Assembly: GCA_030544235.1 (NCBI GenBank)
Contig: JARUPU010000033.1
Location: 868,001 to 932,000, forward strand
DNA: 64,000 bases
Reading direction: 5' to 3'
From: Lepturacanthus savala
Lineage: Eukaryota > Chordata > Actinopteri > Scombriformes > Trichiuridae
A program made the translations under genes and the position numbers. Below are positions 28,801 through 37,555 of the stretch, one piece after another (within the stretch, counting starts at the first letter, position 1; each line of letters begins with the position of its first letter). The notes beneath the pieces are model-generated. The model did no database searches. It had not been told where the DNA came from and saw only the letters and a list, made by a program, of their open reading frames with translations.

Positions 28801-29344
28801 TATATAGGCCTAAATCAGTACAATATTTTCATAGAAAAACTTATTTACCTTTTACTTTATGTGAAATGGTATAGTTTTGGATCAGAAATTCACCTGGAAA
28901 AGCTATTGTTTTCATGTGGTTTGTGTTTTAAAGTTTTTATTGCTCCATATGCATTCTCTCGGTCTGAACAGCACAAAAAGACAAAAAGCTATATAAGCCT
29001 AAATCAGAACAATATTTTTATAGAAAATCTTATTTACCTTTTACTTTATGTGAAATGGTATAGTTTTGGATCAGAAATTCACCTGGAAAAGCTATTGTTT
29101 TCATGTGGTTTGTGTTTTAAAGTTTTTATTGCTCCATATGCATTCTCTCGGTCTGAAGAGCACAAAAAGACAAAAAGCTATATAAGTCTAAATCAGAACA
29201 ATATTTTTATAGAAAATCTTATTTACCTTTAACTTTATGTGAAATGGTACAGTTTTGGATCAGAAATTCACCTGGAAAAGCTATTGTTTTCATGTGGTTT
29301 GTGTTTTAAAGTTTTTATTGCTCCATATGCATTCTCTCGGTCGG
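22856..29344 (+). repeat. Irregular satellite block, about 34 monomers
   Basis: Order read from diagnostic sites: A B C D E F G H I I F, I I F, I A' B' B'' C D E, C D A H E F, I I G H I F' C'. One further monomer then turns into the diverged edge at about 29344. The regular HOR breaks down here, and the types I and F expand. The segment I A' B' B'' C D E ending at 26711 matches the segment ending at 1185, about 25.5 kb away. Confidence 0.8.
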
Positions 29345-30067
29345 AAGAGCACAATGAGGTAAAAAGCCATGTACATCTAAATCAGTGAAATATTTTTACA
29401 GAAAATCTTATTTACCTTTTACTTTGTGTGAAATGGTATAGTTTGGGATTAGAATTTCATCTGGGAAAGCTATTGTTTTCATTTGGTTCATGTTTTAAAC
29501 TTTTTATGGCTCCCGAAGCTTTCTCTCGGTCTGAAGAGCACAATAAGATAAAAAGTGATGTACGTCTAAATCAGTGCAATATTTTTACAGAAAATCTTGT
29601 TTACCTTTTACTTTACGGAAAACGGTATAGTTTTGAACTACAAATTCACCTGGAAAAGCTATTGTTTTCATGTGGTTCATGTTTTAAACTTTTTATGGCT
29701 CCAGAAGCATTCTCTCGGTCTGAAGAGCCTAAAAGATAAAAAGGTATGTAGGCCTAATCAGGCCTACATACCTTTCAAGATTTTCTGTAAAACCATAAGA
29801 GTTTTACAGAAAATCTTGTTTACCTTTGATTTTATGTACAATGGTATAGTTTTACATTAAGAATTCACCTGGGAAAGCTATTGTTTTCATGTGGTTCATG
29901 TTTTAAAGTTTTTATGGCTCCAGAATCTTTCTCTCATTCTGAAGAGCACAATAAGATAGAAAGCTATGTCGGCCTAATCAGTGCAATATTTTTTTACAGA
30001 AAATCTTATTTACCTTTCATTTTATGTGCAATGGTATAGTTTTGGATTAGAAATTCACCTGGGAAAG
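29345..30067 (+). repeat. Diverged edge monomers of the satellite
   Basis: About four monomers with the same backbone (CTCTCGGTCTGAAGAGCAC, CACCTGG.AAAGCTATTG) but many substitutions and small indels, such as GTTCATGTTTTAAAC and ATGGCTCC. They differ far more from the main array than array monomers differ from one another. The array stops inside a monomer, right after CACCTGGGAAAG. The same stop point is used at 55506. Confidence 0.9.
29740..29818. repeat. Two adjacent perfect hairpins in an edge monomer
   Basis: 29740-29755 and 29760-29775 are perfect 16-bp inverted arms with a 4-bp loop. 29776-29793 and 29801-29818 are perfect 18-bp arms with a 7-bp loop. Together they form a short inverted re-copy of monomer sequence, as expected from template switching during replication. 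Confidence 0.85.
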
Positions 30068-30446
30068 TCCGATATCGTTTTCCAGACATCCAGAATCCAG
30101 ACATCTATAGTAACAAAGTGAAATTCTTTTGGCATAAAGGTCACCACTGGGGTTATTACAGGAACAGCACAAAGGTGACAGAAGGCCACATGAATTTAAA
30201 TAATTTCATCAAGAAGCCATGGGAAGGCCTTGTTCAATCTCAAATATAAGGCTTTACATACACCAGTGGGTACAAGGAAGAACAACTGTGTCAACAACAG
30301 TGGTCAAACGCACTCTAGTGCCTGAAATGCCTATACTAACATTAAATTAAAAGTTAAAATGTATTGTGAGTATGTAATGATGTTGTTGTTGAAATCAATG
30401 TCTGTAATGATGAGAAGTAAAGTTAAAGAAAAACTAGACAATTCAC
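30068..30446 (+). repeat. Satellite-flank module, copy 1
   Basis: Non-satellite sequence that follows the last monomer and matches 55507-55880 in the same orientation with few differences and a small length change. A frame running through it (KFFWHKGHH in the right copy) is stopped here by TAA at about 30247. I do not recognise a protein family. The shared satellite/module junction shows that both copies come from one duplicated array edge. Confidence 0.85.
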
Positions 30447-30962
30447 GCGGAAATTGTGAGTTGGGTCTGGGCTGTTGGGAGTCCTTGCTGGAGTTTTATA
30501 ATGGTCGTGATACCATGGATGGGATGCTGGGGTCCTCTTTATTAATACTACAAAGTTTGATGGTTGTGGGGACTTTAAATCCAAAGTTATTGATGAAAAA
30601 CTATTGACCAATCGGATTTCATGTCTTTTAGAGAAATCAGCTCAGTCACGAAGCTGTGGTCTTTCCATGGTGATGATGACATCACTGACACAGACCAACT
30701 GCTTCTAACTCAAAAATTCTGAATTCTATCATCTAAGATATTTTCCAACATCATCATTGAGGAGGGTATTCTTATGAGATGCCATGTCTTTGATATGTAG
30801 CTATATACCTCCTTAATACATTATTTTATTTAAATTAATTTATTCATGTATTTATGTCACTTGCATAAAATATCTATATCTAATGTATTAATATCCATGT
30901 ATAACATACTTAACCTAAAACCTTCACAGTACATCTATGTATGTTATTAAAATCCTCAGACA
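30447..30962. other. No recognised gene
   Basis: Unique-looking AT-rich sequence. Short open frames are present on both strands, but none shows a recognisable domain. The sequence around 30830-30960 is simple AT-rich DNA. Confidence 0.5.
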
Positions 30963-31635
30963 TTAGATTCTAGATTCAAAGTTCACTTTATTGTCATTTC
31001 ACTCCACATTTACATTCAGTCTGAAATTAAATTGCTTCTCATCATTGACATTACATAAAAAATGGTGATTAAATGATTACTAAAAAATTCTATCTATAAA
31101 AAAATATATTTTCAATCACATATTTAAAAACAGTATTTCACAGCATTAATAACCAAATAATTTCAGAGGTTCAGTAAAAGGTGCTTCAATGTCTCCAATC
31201 CAGTGCTGTTTAAAGTAATTCAGACATGTCCTTAAATCAGTTCAAACCTTGTCCTTGGTTGTTGTCCAGCTGGGGGGGTGGTGTGTGTTTGGGGGGTTCA
31301 GGGTATCAGTGAGTGTGTGTGTGGGGGGATTCAGTCCACTTGAAGCCCTACAGCTTGTAAAACCTGTTGATCATAGTGAAGGGTGGAGTGGGTCTTTGAT
31401 GGTGGAGGTAGCTGTGTGAATGCATTGCTGTTGGTAGAGCGCCATCAGGATGAGACAGGAGCAGCAACGGTTCTGTAGGCAGTCTTCATCAGTCCTAATT
31501 GGCTGTTTTTGTTGTCCATGGAAACTACAGCTCCTGAACCAGGAAGTGATGTTGTAGGTCAGGATGCTGTCAGTGGAGCCGCTGTAGAAGGTGGTAAAGT
31601 GAGCAGACCAGTTACTATCAATGACCATTAAAATT
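30963..31635 (-). pseudogene. 5'-truncated L2/CR1-type LINE tail
   Basis: On the minus strand, 31628-31371 reads as an 85-residue frame like the C-terminal end of fish non-LTR retrotransposon ORF2. It has the FYSGSTDSILTYNITSW stretch in the usual place after the reverse transcriptase, and ends in a (T)ATSTIKDPLHPS-like segment. The frame then decays through G/T-rich sequence (31265-31330). The minus-strand 3' end at about 30963-30995 has an AATAAAG signal followed by short GAATCTAGAATCT repeats, typical of LINE tails made of short tandem repeats. The reverse transcriptase core is absent, so it is a dead copy. The exact clade is uncertain. Confidence 0.6.
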
Positions 31636-32269
31636 CTTTAGTGATATTACAGTGTAGATGCATTAACTGGAAAAACACAACAACCAAGCAGATTATAAAA
31701 TGACTAATAAGTCTTGCTTGTTCTCTACTCCTACTCCATGTTTCTCCACAGTAAGTCAACATGGTCATTGTTAGAATGATGCATATAAGTTATCCCATAT
31801 TTACTTATTTCCATTCTTTTATTCTTTGTTCTGCATAACATGACAGTATAAGTTTGTGTGTGTATCTTCCAGGTGGACAATGGAGATGTTGCAGCTGTTG
31901 ACTTGACCAAGATCTGAACTTCCTTCCAACTGTTCAATGATTTTACCAGGTTCCTGTCGTAATGACAAGAATACCTACCTAACTTAGGAATTTAGCTGAC
32001 CTGTTTACATTCTAGAGAAAGGAAAACAAAACCTTGTATTAGTTAGACATTTACGCACAGTGACGACTTTCAAAGTCTCAAGGGGACAACCAAAACTATA
32101 TAAAATGCATCAATATGTAGCTGCAGTATTTGGCAAATGCAGACAGACATGTGGCACAGGACAAACAAATTGGTGGGGTGGTGGAGAGAGGGATACAGAG
32201 AGCGTACCCGTGCTCTGTTTCTATCTGCACCACAAGAGGAGTTGCAAAAGGAAAAAGACCAGTACTGCC
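31636..32269. other. No recognised gene
   Basis: No domain is visible on either strand. The right part may be the decayed 3' flank of the Helitron that lies to the right on the minus strand. I could not find a convincing Helitron 3' hairpin with a CTRR end. Confidence 0.4.
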
Positions 32270-33068
32270 AAACGCCAACTTGATTGGGACCTGTCGCCGA
32301 ACCGCTACCCTCTTGCTCATGGGTTCCTTGACTCGTGCGATGTAAATCAGCATGTCCGGCGGCCCGAGAACCTTTTTCCGAAACTTTTGATCAGCCTCTG
32401 GATTGTTCAATTCCAGTCCGATCAGCTTCACAGTTTCGGGTAGGTCCACATACATGCACAGGTGATTGTGCCGAAAGCGCCGCTGACGAGGCCATCCTCG
32501 ATGTCGACGTTCCTCGTCACCATGACACGCGCGCCGACTTTGATGTTGTCTGGCAGATCCCTCCTGTTGCCCTTGAAGCCCCAGGGGATCCTTTTCCGAT
32601 AATCCTCCGCAGGAATGTTGACGACAGTCAACCCAAGGGCTGCAACTGTGGTTGCATCGTGGGCGTCCACCTCCTTGTTTGTCGCAAAGATGTGAAGGGC
32701 ATCCACCGGACAATGTTGGGCGTCGACGACACACTGCTCGAGCGGAGCTTTGTCGTCGACGGAAAGTGGTTCGTTCTTCTGCTTTGTGCACAGTCTGTTC
32801 AACAGCTCAGCAAAATACCGGTCGTCCTTTTGCCACATGATTTCCGTCAAGGTGACCATCTGGAAAGAACTCCAGAGGTCAAGGAAATCATCCTCACGCA
32901 CACAGAGCGGCTTGGCCCTGCCAAGGGGCGGCAGCTAGTAAAAGTCCCCAACCGTCAAGACTGACATGCCTCCAAAGGGCCTCTTGTTGCCTTTGATTTG
33001 TTGCAACTGCCAGTGCACAGGCAAAGAGGTCCTTGGAAATCATAGAGATCTCGTCAATGATCAAGATT
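32270..33068 (-). pseudogene. Helitron Pif1-like helicase fragment
   Basis: Read on the minus strand, this matches the C-terminal half of a Helitron-encoded Pif1/RecD-type DNA helicase. It opens with ILIIDEIS (Walker B, DE at about 33050-33055), then a GGMSVLTVGDFY segment followed by LPPLGRAKPL. Next come LWSSFQMVTLTEIM, a long stretch with HIFATNKEVDAHDA, and GARVMVTRN followed by GLVSGAFGT. It ends with KFRKKVLGP and RRQVPIKLAF at 32270. A TAG replaces the expected Gln codon in the QLPP motif, and at least two frameshifts are present (near 32460 and 33020). Walker A is missing upstream, and the last helicase motifs after IKLAF are also missing. The fragment is non-functional. In an intact element this helicase would unwind DNA for rolling-circle transposition. 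Confidence 0.8.
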
Positions 33069-33600
33069 TAACTTCGTCCAACGCGCTGCCGGAAAGCAAG
33101 GTCTGTGCTTTACCGTGTCTGGATGTAAGACTTCTGATGCTGCTGGAAAGCAGGGTTGTTTCTGTACTGGTTGCGGATGTAAGATTTCATTGCAGATTTC
33201 TGCCGTTGCCGGGAAGCAAGGTCAGTCTTGTACCGCATTTGAATGTGTGATTTCTGCCGCTCCCTGAAAGCAAGATTGGTGCTGTACTGCTTCCGAACGC
33301 AAGACTTCATTGAAGATTTATGACGCGCTTGGAATACAGGGTCAGTGTTCTACCGCTTCATTAAGTAAGTCCTCTTTTTGTGCCGATGCTGAATATAGCT
33401 TGCCCTCATTGCCTGTAACTTCTTCTCCTGAAATTCTGATCTACTGGCATATTGCAGTTTTTCAGACTGACGTCTGCCAGTGGTTCTCTTTTCACCAGAA
33501 GGCAGACGTTTGCTGATCGCACTTGCTCGACGTGCAGTTTTCCTGCATCTGCTCGAGCCAACTCTTGAAACGTACTGCTTCGTTTTCTCACACAACTACA
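33069..33600 (-). pseudogene. Helitron basic-repeat region
   Basis: On the minus strand, Arg/Lys-rich peptide repeats of about 22 residues of the form N.AFR.RQK.(Y/H)I..RY occur several times (for example NLAFRERQKSHIQMRY and NNPAFQQHQKSYIQ). At the DNA level this appears as repeated GGAAAGCAAGGT-like blocks about 66 bp apart. This type of charged repeat precedes the Rep domain in fish Helitron proteins. Stops break it at about 33110 and 33345. It runs directly into the helicase Walker B segment at 33069 with no Rep endonuclease in between. Confidence 0.65.
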
Positions 33601-34416
33601 CCAACGCTGATGTAGTTGGTTGGACGCTGGTTCTGGCACAGCATCTGGAGTGAGAACCGTGTCAGCTTCACATTCTGAGGTGTTTCCTTCAAGAAAAACT
33701 GTACGTTGGAAGACCTCCTGACCGCAGCTTTGGTCCAGTGCAGCATCTGGAATGATAATCAAATCGTCTCCCAGTTCAAGGGTGTCACCATCTAGAAGAA
33801 ACGCACTTGGTTCGGTTTCAGCTTCTGACAAGACTGCAACATTATCCATAGTCACATCACTGTAGTCCCTGGAGAAGGAAACAGGCATAAGCTCATAGCT
33901 GGCATAAGATCCACGATCCTGCAAAAGCTTATGCACGTGGTCGACCAGATCACTGAAGTCAAGGAAGGTCAGCATTATTGCAGTGCCGCTATGGTATGGA
34001 GAATCAAAGAAACCATAGCGGCCTGTGTCGTCACGAAAAACTGCTAAGCATTCAGGTGCGACCAGAAGAACTGCATGGCGGACATCAAGAGCCAAGCACT
34101 GAAGTTGAGAGGCAAAGGGCAGCGATACTTGACTTTGCAGACTGTTTTCTGCAACCTTGAGTGGTCCAACCATGAGATCCATTGAGTTCATGGTAACATG
34201 ATAGGAATGATCATCAGTAAAGACACATTTTGGCATCTGCTCAAGGGTCAAGTAATTATGTGTAAAAGTACCATCTGCAATAAGCTGCCATTTCACACCT
34301 ACATAGTGCGTCTCCCTGAGAAAGCACTCTATCCAGAGAAACCCTATTGAATTGCAACCCCTCGTTGTGATATGCAAGAAAAGTAAGAGCCATGCTGGTG
34401 CACTGTTCACCCGCAA
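33406..34416 (-). pseudogene. Helitron-associated C76-like cysteine protease ORF
   Basis: A 336-residue open frame, the longest non-satellite frame in the window. The central part (CLAVFRDDTGRYGFFDSPYHSG, with a following L.F.DLVDHVHKLL) resembles the peptidase C76 (herpesvirus tegument-like deubiquitinase) fold that many fish Helitrons carry ahead of Rep; the FDSPYHSG segment sits where the catalytic His region (FDSH) is expected. The expected His is displaced, so activity is doubtful. An acidic stretch follows (DGDTLELGDDLIIIPD). The true frame shifts at about 33595 into the basic-repeat region, so the annotated C-terminus is probably out of frame. The Cys-containing N-terminal part is not visible. 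More exons may lie to the right on the same strand. Confidence 0.6.
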
Positions 34417-34963
34417 GACATCAGAATGCTGAAATGAAGAAATGCATTGTGTTACATCTCTACCATGGAAATAAACACTGTTGCAGACATTGTAAAGCAG
34501 TACAATTCTCTATCCATGTTATCACCATAAAAAAATATGAAATATGAAAACAAAAAGAGACCATTTTTAAAAAATGTTATCAATATCTATAAAATTAGGA
34601 ATATGTAAACGTACCTCTGCCATCAGCTCCAGGACCTCAGGCCACACCGGGTTCAGAGGGATGGAGGGCACGGTCTTCTACTTCCTCAGTATTCTGTGTC
34701 TGTAAAGAAAAAAGGCAGAGTTTGGATTAAGAAGTGCATAGGAGACAAAACACAAAAGAAAAACTGTTGGCATTGTAAATATAAATAGGAAACAAAAACA
34801 AAGGGTTAAAAATAATAAAAAGATAATGACCAAAAACGATGCAATTAAATCACAACATTATGTGCAGATAAAAAGCAGATAGCCATGAGCAGCAGTAGGT
34901 TATGGTAGAAAATACATTAGTTATTTCAGTAAACTTTCAAAGAAACAGTATCAGCCTATGTTA

Positions 34964-35105
34964 CCTTCTTGGTGGGACCCACCTGGGTCCACCGAGGAGG
35001 GAAGGAAGAACCAGAGACTGGAGCCTTGGCCTTCACAGACACTTCCCGTGAAACCTGTGAGGTTGGAGGTGTGAGCGGAGTCAAGCAGGCCCTTGGCGGA
35101 GTCTG
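34964..35105 (-). pseudogene. Pro/Ser-rich exon-like block 1
   Basis: On the minus strand this G/C-rich block ends in CCAAGAAG followed by GTAACA, a plausible splice donor. Its translation is rich in Pro, Ser and Thr. It resembles the block at 35231-35345, so it appears to be a duplicated linker exon of the same Helitron gene. Confidence 0.4.
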
Positions 35106-35230
35106 TGGAAACAATGACAGAGTTTACAATAAAATAGTGCATAAGAGACACCAGACAAACAGAAAGTTAAAATCCACAATATAGCAGTTATTCTGTAAAA
35201 TGTTCACACAACCAATAATGGTAGGTAACA

Positions 35231-35345
35231 CACCTTCTTGGCCTGAGCCACACTAGTCCCTCCAAGAGGACTGGAAGGACGAGGTACAGGGGTCTCGACC
35301 TCCACAGACACTCCTGGTGAGACCGGTGTGGCTGCAGGCGGGGGG
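35231..35345 (-). pseudogene. Pro/Ser-rich exon-like block 2
   Basis: Minus-strand block rich in Pro codons, with GTGGAGGTCGAGACCCC, ending GCCAAGAAG then GTGTGT (donor-like). It shares its layout and several words with block 1 and with a weaker trace ending at about 35612. Between the blocks lies AT-rich, intron-like DNA. Confidence 0.4.
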
Positions 35346-35860
35346 AGGAGGCGTCCGGGTTTTTTTATATTAGACAAATGAATGAGATAAGATACACCAG
35401 ACGAATTGAATATGATGTAAATAAAGGGTAGAAAGTTACGTGTTGTTGAGTCTGTCAACAGAGACAATAAAATGAGACAAAAGGTTAAAAACAACAACAT
35501 TACCAAAAATAAAGAAATAAAGAAAGTGATAAACATTCTGACGTGCATTAACACATAGCAGCAGTGAGGTAAACTTCACAATACAGTGGTTATTATGTTA
35601 AATATAATATCTTCTTGGACCGAGTCCAGGACACACACTTGGAGAAGAAGATTTGTTCAGTAAACAGGACAAGATTTCAAAATGTTTGTAGAAATCTCTC
35701 ACCGTGTCCAGGAATCGTCATCTGTGTCTCCACCTTTATTGGTTGGGTAACATGTACTCAACTTCAAACATGTTCTGAAATCAATCATGGAATTATCTAG
35801 TCATAATACATCAAAGTAACTTACATTGCTGCAGGCAGCCCGGGCGGTGGTCACCAGCCT

Positions 35861-36097
35861 CTAGAAGTCCGTAGCTGAATCTGAAAGAGAAACTCTACGG
35901 TCCAGGTTATTACCGGAGGCCAAAACAACGACTGCCTCGGGAGTGCGAGGCAGAGATAAATTTCGTACCTCGACCTCTACGGCGCTGGCCTTGGCTCCAG
36001 GGATGGAGAGGAGACCAAAGGAGATCCACCCCGGCATGGCCACGATTCCCTCCTTGAAATACACAAAAAAGAGCTCTGCCGTCTGCGAGAATGCCAC
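35861..36097 (-). pseudogene. SGNH-hydrolase-like exon of the Helitron gene
   Basis: Minus-strand frame of 78 residues with AMPGWISFGLLSIPGAKA and LPRTPEAVVVLASGNNLDRR. The second segment resembles the block around the conserved Asn (GxN) of SGNH/GDSL hydrolase-like domains that occur at the start of fish Helitron accessory proteins. A TAG ends the frame at about 35861, and similar sequence (RLVTTARAACSN) continues in the same frame after it, so it is broken. Assignment rests on recognition of the domain pattern only. Confidence 0.45.
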
Positions 36098-36299
36098 CTA
36101 TCTTGTCTTGGTTATGTCTTCTACTGTCTTATTCATGTTTACTATTAATTGATCTGAGACTGATCAAAGGCACAGCAATCCATGATAAGACCACCTGATT
36201 TGTCTTGTTTACTTCTGCTACTGATTGATCTGAGACACACCTAAAACATTGTAACATTCTGTGGTGTGTAAATAACTCTGTGACCTTGATTTCAACTCT

Positions 36300-36500
36300 A
36301 TTTGCCTCACGGGTCATTTTGACCCGAAGACCACCTTTGTAAATTTTTTTGTACAGCTTACATGGAAATGTGAATAAAAACATTTCTTTTTTTATACTGT
36401 TGGGGCCAATCTAGGAAAAGTCATGAAATTTAAAGTAAAAAAAAATAGCATTTAGGGGATTTCTTTTTGGTTTTTAACACAGTGGCAACAGGAGGGTTAA
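36300..36500. mobile_element. piggyBac-like (TTAA) element end
   Basis: The palindromic word CGGGTCATTTTGACCCG at 36310-36326 and the terminus AACAGGAGGG followed by TTAA (36497-36500) are the usual right end of fish piggyBac-like short elements, which insert at TTAA. I did not find the matching left TTAACCCTCC end, so the element is truncated or its left end is decayed. The TTAA falls inside the coding frame of the next feature. Confidence 0.6.
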
Positions 36501-37356
36501 TGATGTTTTACGACAGGAGCACTTCTATGGGGAGAAAGGCACTGGATATTTAGCATGGCGCCTTAAGACCATGTCCAGGTATACAGCAAAAAGACCAGCC
36601 AAGACAGCTGCATTGGTTGAAGCACAAGGACCAAAGCGCCGAAGATTGGCCACTTTACCTGAGCAGCTTGATGAAGATGCATGCAGGGAAGCCATCATTT
36701 CTGAATCACCCCCATGATAAAGCAAATGTGTTTCAGAAAATGAACATGACCTTTCAGCCAAAACCTAGTGCATGACCCACACAGAGAACGGCAGATGTTT
36801 CTAAAACATTTCCATGGTACTTTGATGTTTGATGTCAAAGGGCTGGTGAGTTATTTATTTAGAGTTTACTATTTTGTTTCTTGAATTTAAGTACAATATG
36901 CTGATTATTTTCAAATGTTTGTGCATTTATGATTCTATGATCAACAGCTGAATCAAGACTTCGTTCTACTGTTTGGAACTGAAACAGCCTCCAAGATGCT
37001 CGAGAAGTGGGACACAACTTTCAGGTCCAAGATTATCAGTGAGGCTAAACACCTTACTCAGTCAATTGACCTGTGCCGACTTCTAAAAGCTGCTGAGAAA
37101 CAGACAGACAACGATGATGACAGTAAGCTAATGAACATGTTTGATTTTTATTCTTTACTGCAAGTGCTGGTTAATGGGGTATTCCTGCATGATACTAATG
37201 GGCTTTTTTCTCCATCTTATTTTCCTACTGATAGGGTGGGACAGTGACATGGCTTCTCTGCTGCTCCTTCTCCATCTCCTGCCACCCACAGCTGGATGGA
37301 AGAGGACTAAGATAAGTCCCAGTGATGCAGTGGAAAAAATGTTGCACTTTCACAAG
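36501..37356 (+). pseudogene. Split gene remnant of a fish TE-associated family
   Basis: Exon-like pieces in one order. 36501-36845 reads DVLRQEHFYG and GYLAWRLKTM, then after a one-base frameshift (near 36770) RQMFLKHFHG. A 102-bp intron follows with GTGAG...CAG ends (36846-36947). Then LNQDFVLLFGTETASKMLEKW (36948-37122). A second intron has GTAAG...TAG ends (37123-37234). Last comes WDSDMASLLLLLHLLPP to FHK (37235-37356), followed by a GTATG donor. The pattern (a Q-DF-LLFG segment, then a W-DSD-LLLLHLLPP segment) belongs to an uncharacterised multi-copy fish protein family often found next to transposons. A stop (TGA at about 36771) and the piggyBac insertion at the 5' end show that it is dead. 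Function unknown. Confidence 0.6.
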
Positions 37357-37454
37357 GTATGCATGTCTTCTATTATCTAAACAGCAAGTATTTTATATGT
37401 ATTAACTCAATTTGAAATACACTTAAATGAAAGTCTTCTCTCTCTTGTCCTCTA

Positions 37455-37479
37455 TTACACACACACACACACACACACT
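37455..37479. repeat. (CA)n microsatellite
   Basis: About eleven CA dinucleotides in the intron-like space between the two coding remnants. Confidence 0.9.
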
Positions 37480-37555
37480 AACTCTTGTACTCAAGATCAT
37501 TGTAGGTGTCACTTTTCAACATATTCAGGTTTCAAAAAACATTTAATCAGTTCAC

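Larger units (their letters stand above)
1..29344 (+). repeat. 189-bp satellite array with higher-order repeats
   Basis: Head-to-tail tandem repeat of a 189-bp AT-rich monomer, about 155 copies, all in one orientation; it starts before the window. Phase is nearly perfect: from the motif ATTCTCTCGG at 24 to the same motif at 29331 there are 155 monomers plus 12 bases. Those 12 bases are explained by eleven monomers carrying a +1 insertion (TATTATAGG instead of TATATAGG) and one with an extra T near 20320. Monomers differ at a few diagnostic sites: CCATATGC/CCAAATGC/CCAAATGT, GAGCCC/GAGCAC/CAGCAC, ATAGGCC/ATAAGCC/GTAGGCC, TTTATAG/TTCATAG/TTTACAG and others. By these I class them A to I (plus J), and the types recur in fixed order. 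Most monomers have StuI (AGGCCT), NdeI (CATATG) and NsiI (ATGCAT) sites. I know no named satellite of this sequence. A centromeric or pericentromeric role is inference. Confidence 0.97.

Noticed and set aside
1..29344. Array as a CRISPR locus or as a family of real repeat-protein genes
   Set aside because: There are no unique spacers between short repeats; the whole 189-bp unit repeats. Stops and frameshifts are fixed in several monomer types, and differences are mostly amino-acid changing.
1..29344. CENP-B box in the satellite monomer
   Set aside because: No segment fits the TTCG....A..CGGG pattern; the only C/G-containing core is CTCTCGGTC, which does not match.
30359..30611. Overlapping frames after the module as a gene
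   Set aside because: Both strands are open by chance over the same 180 bases; no domain, and only part of the frame is shared with the second module copy.
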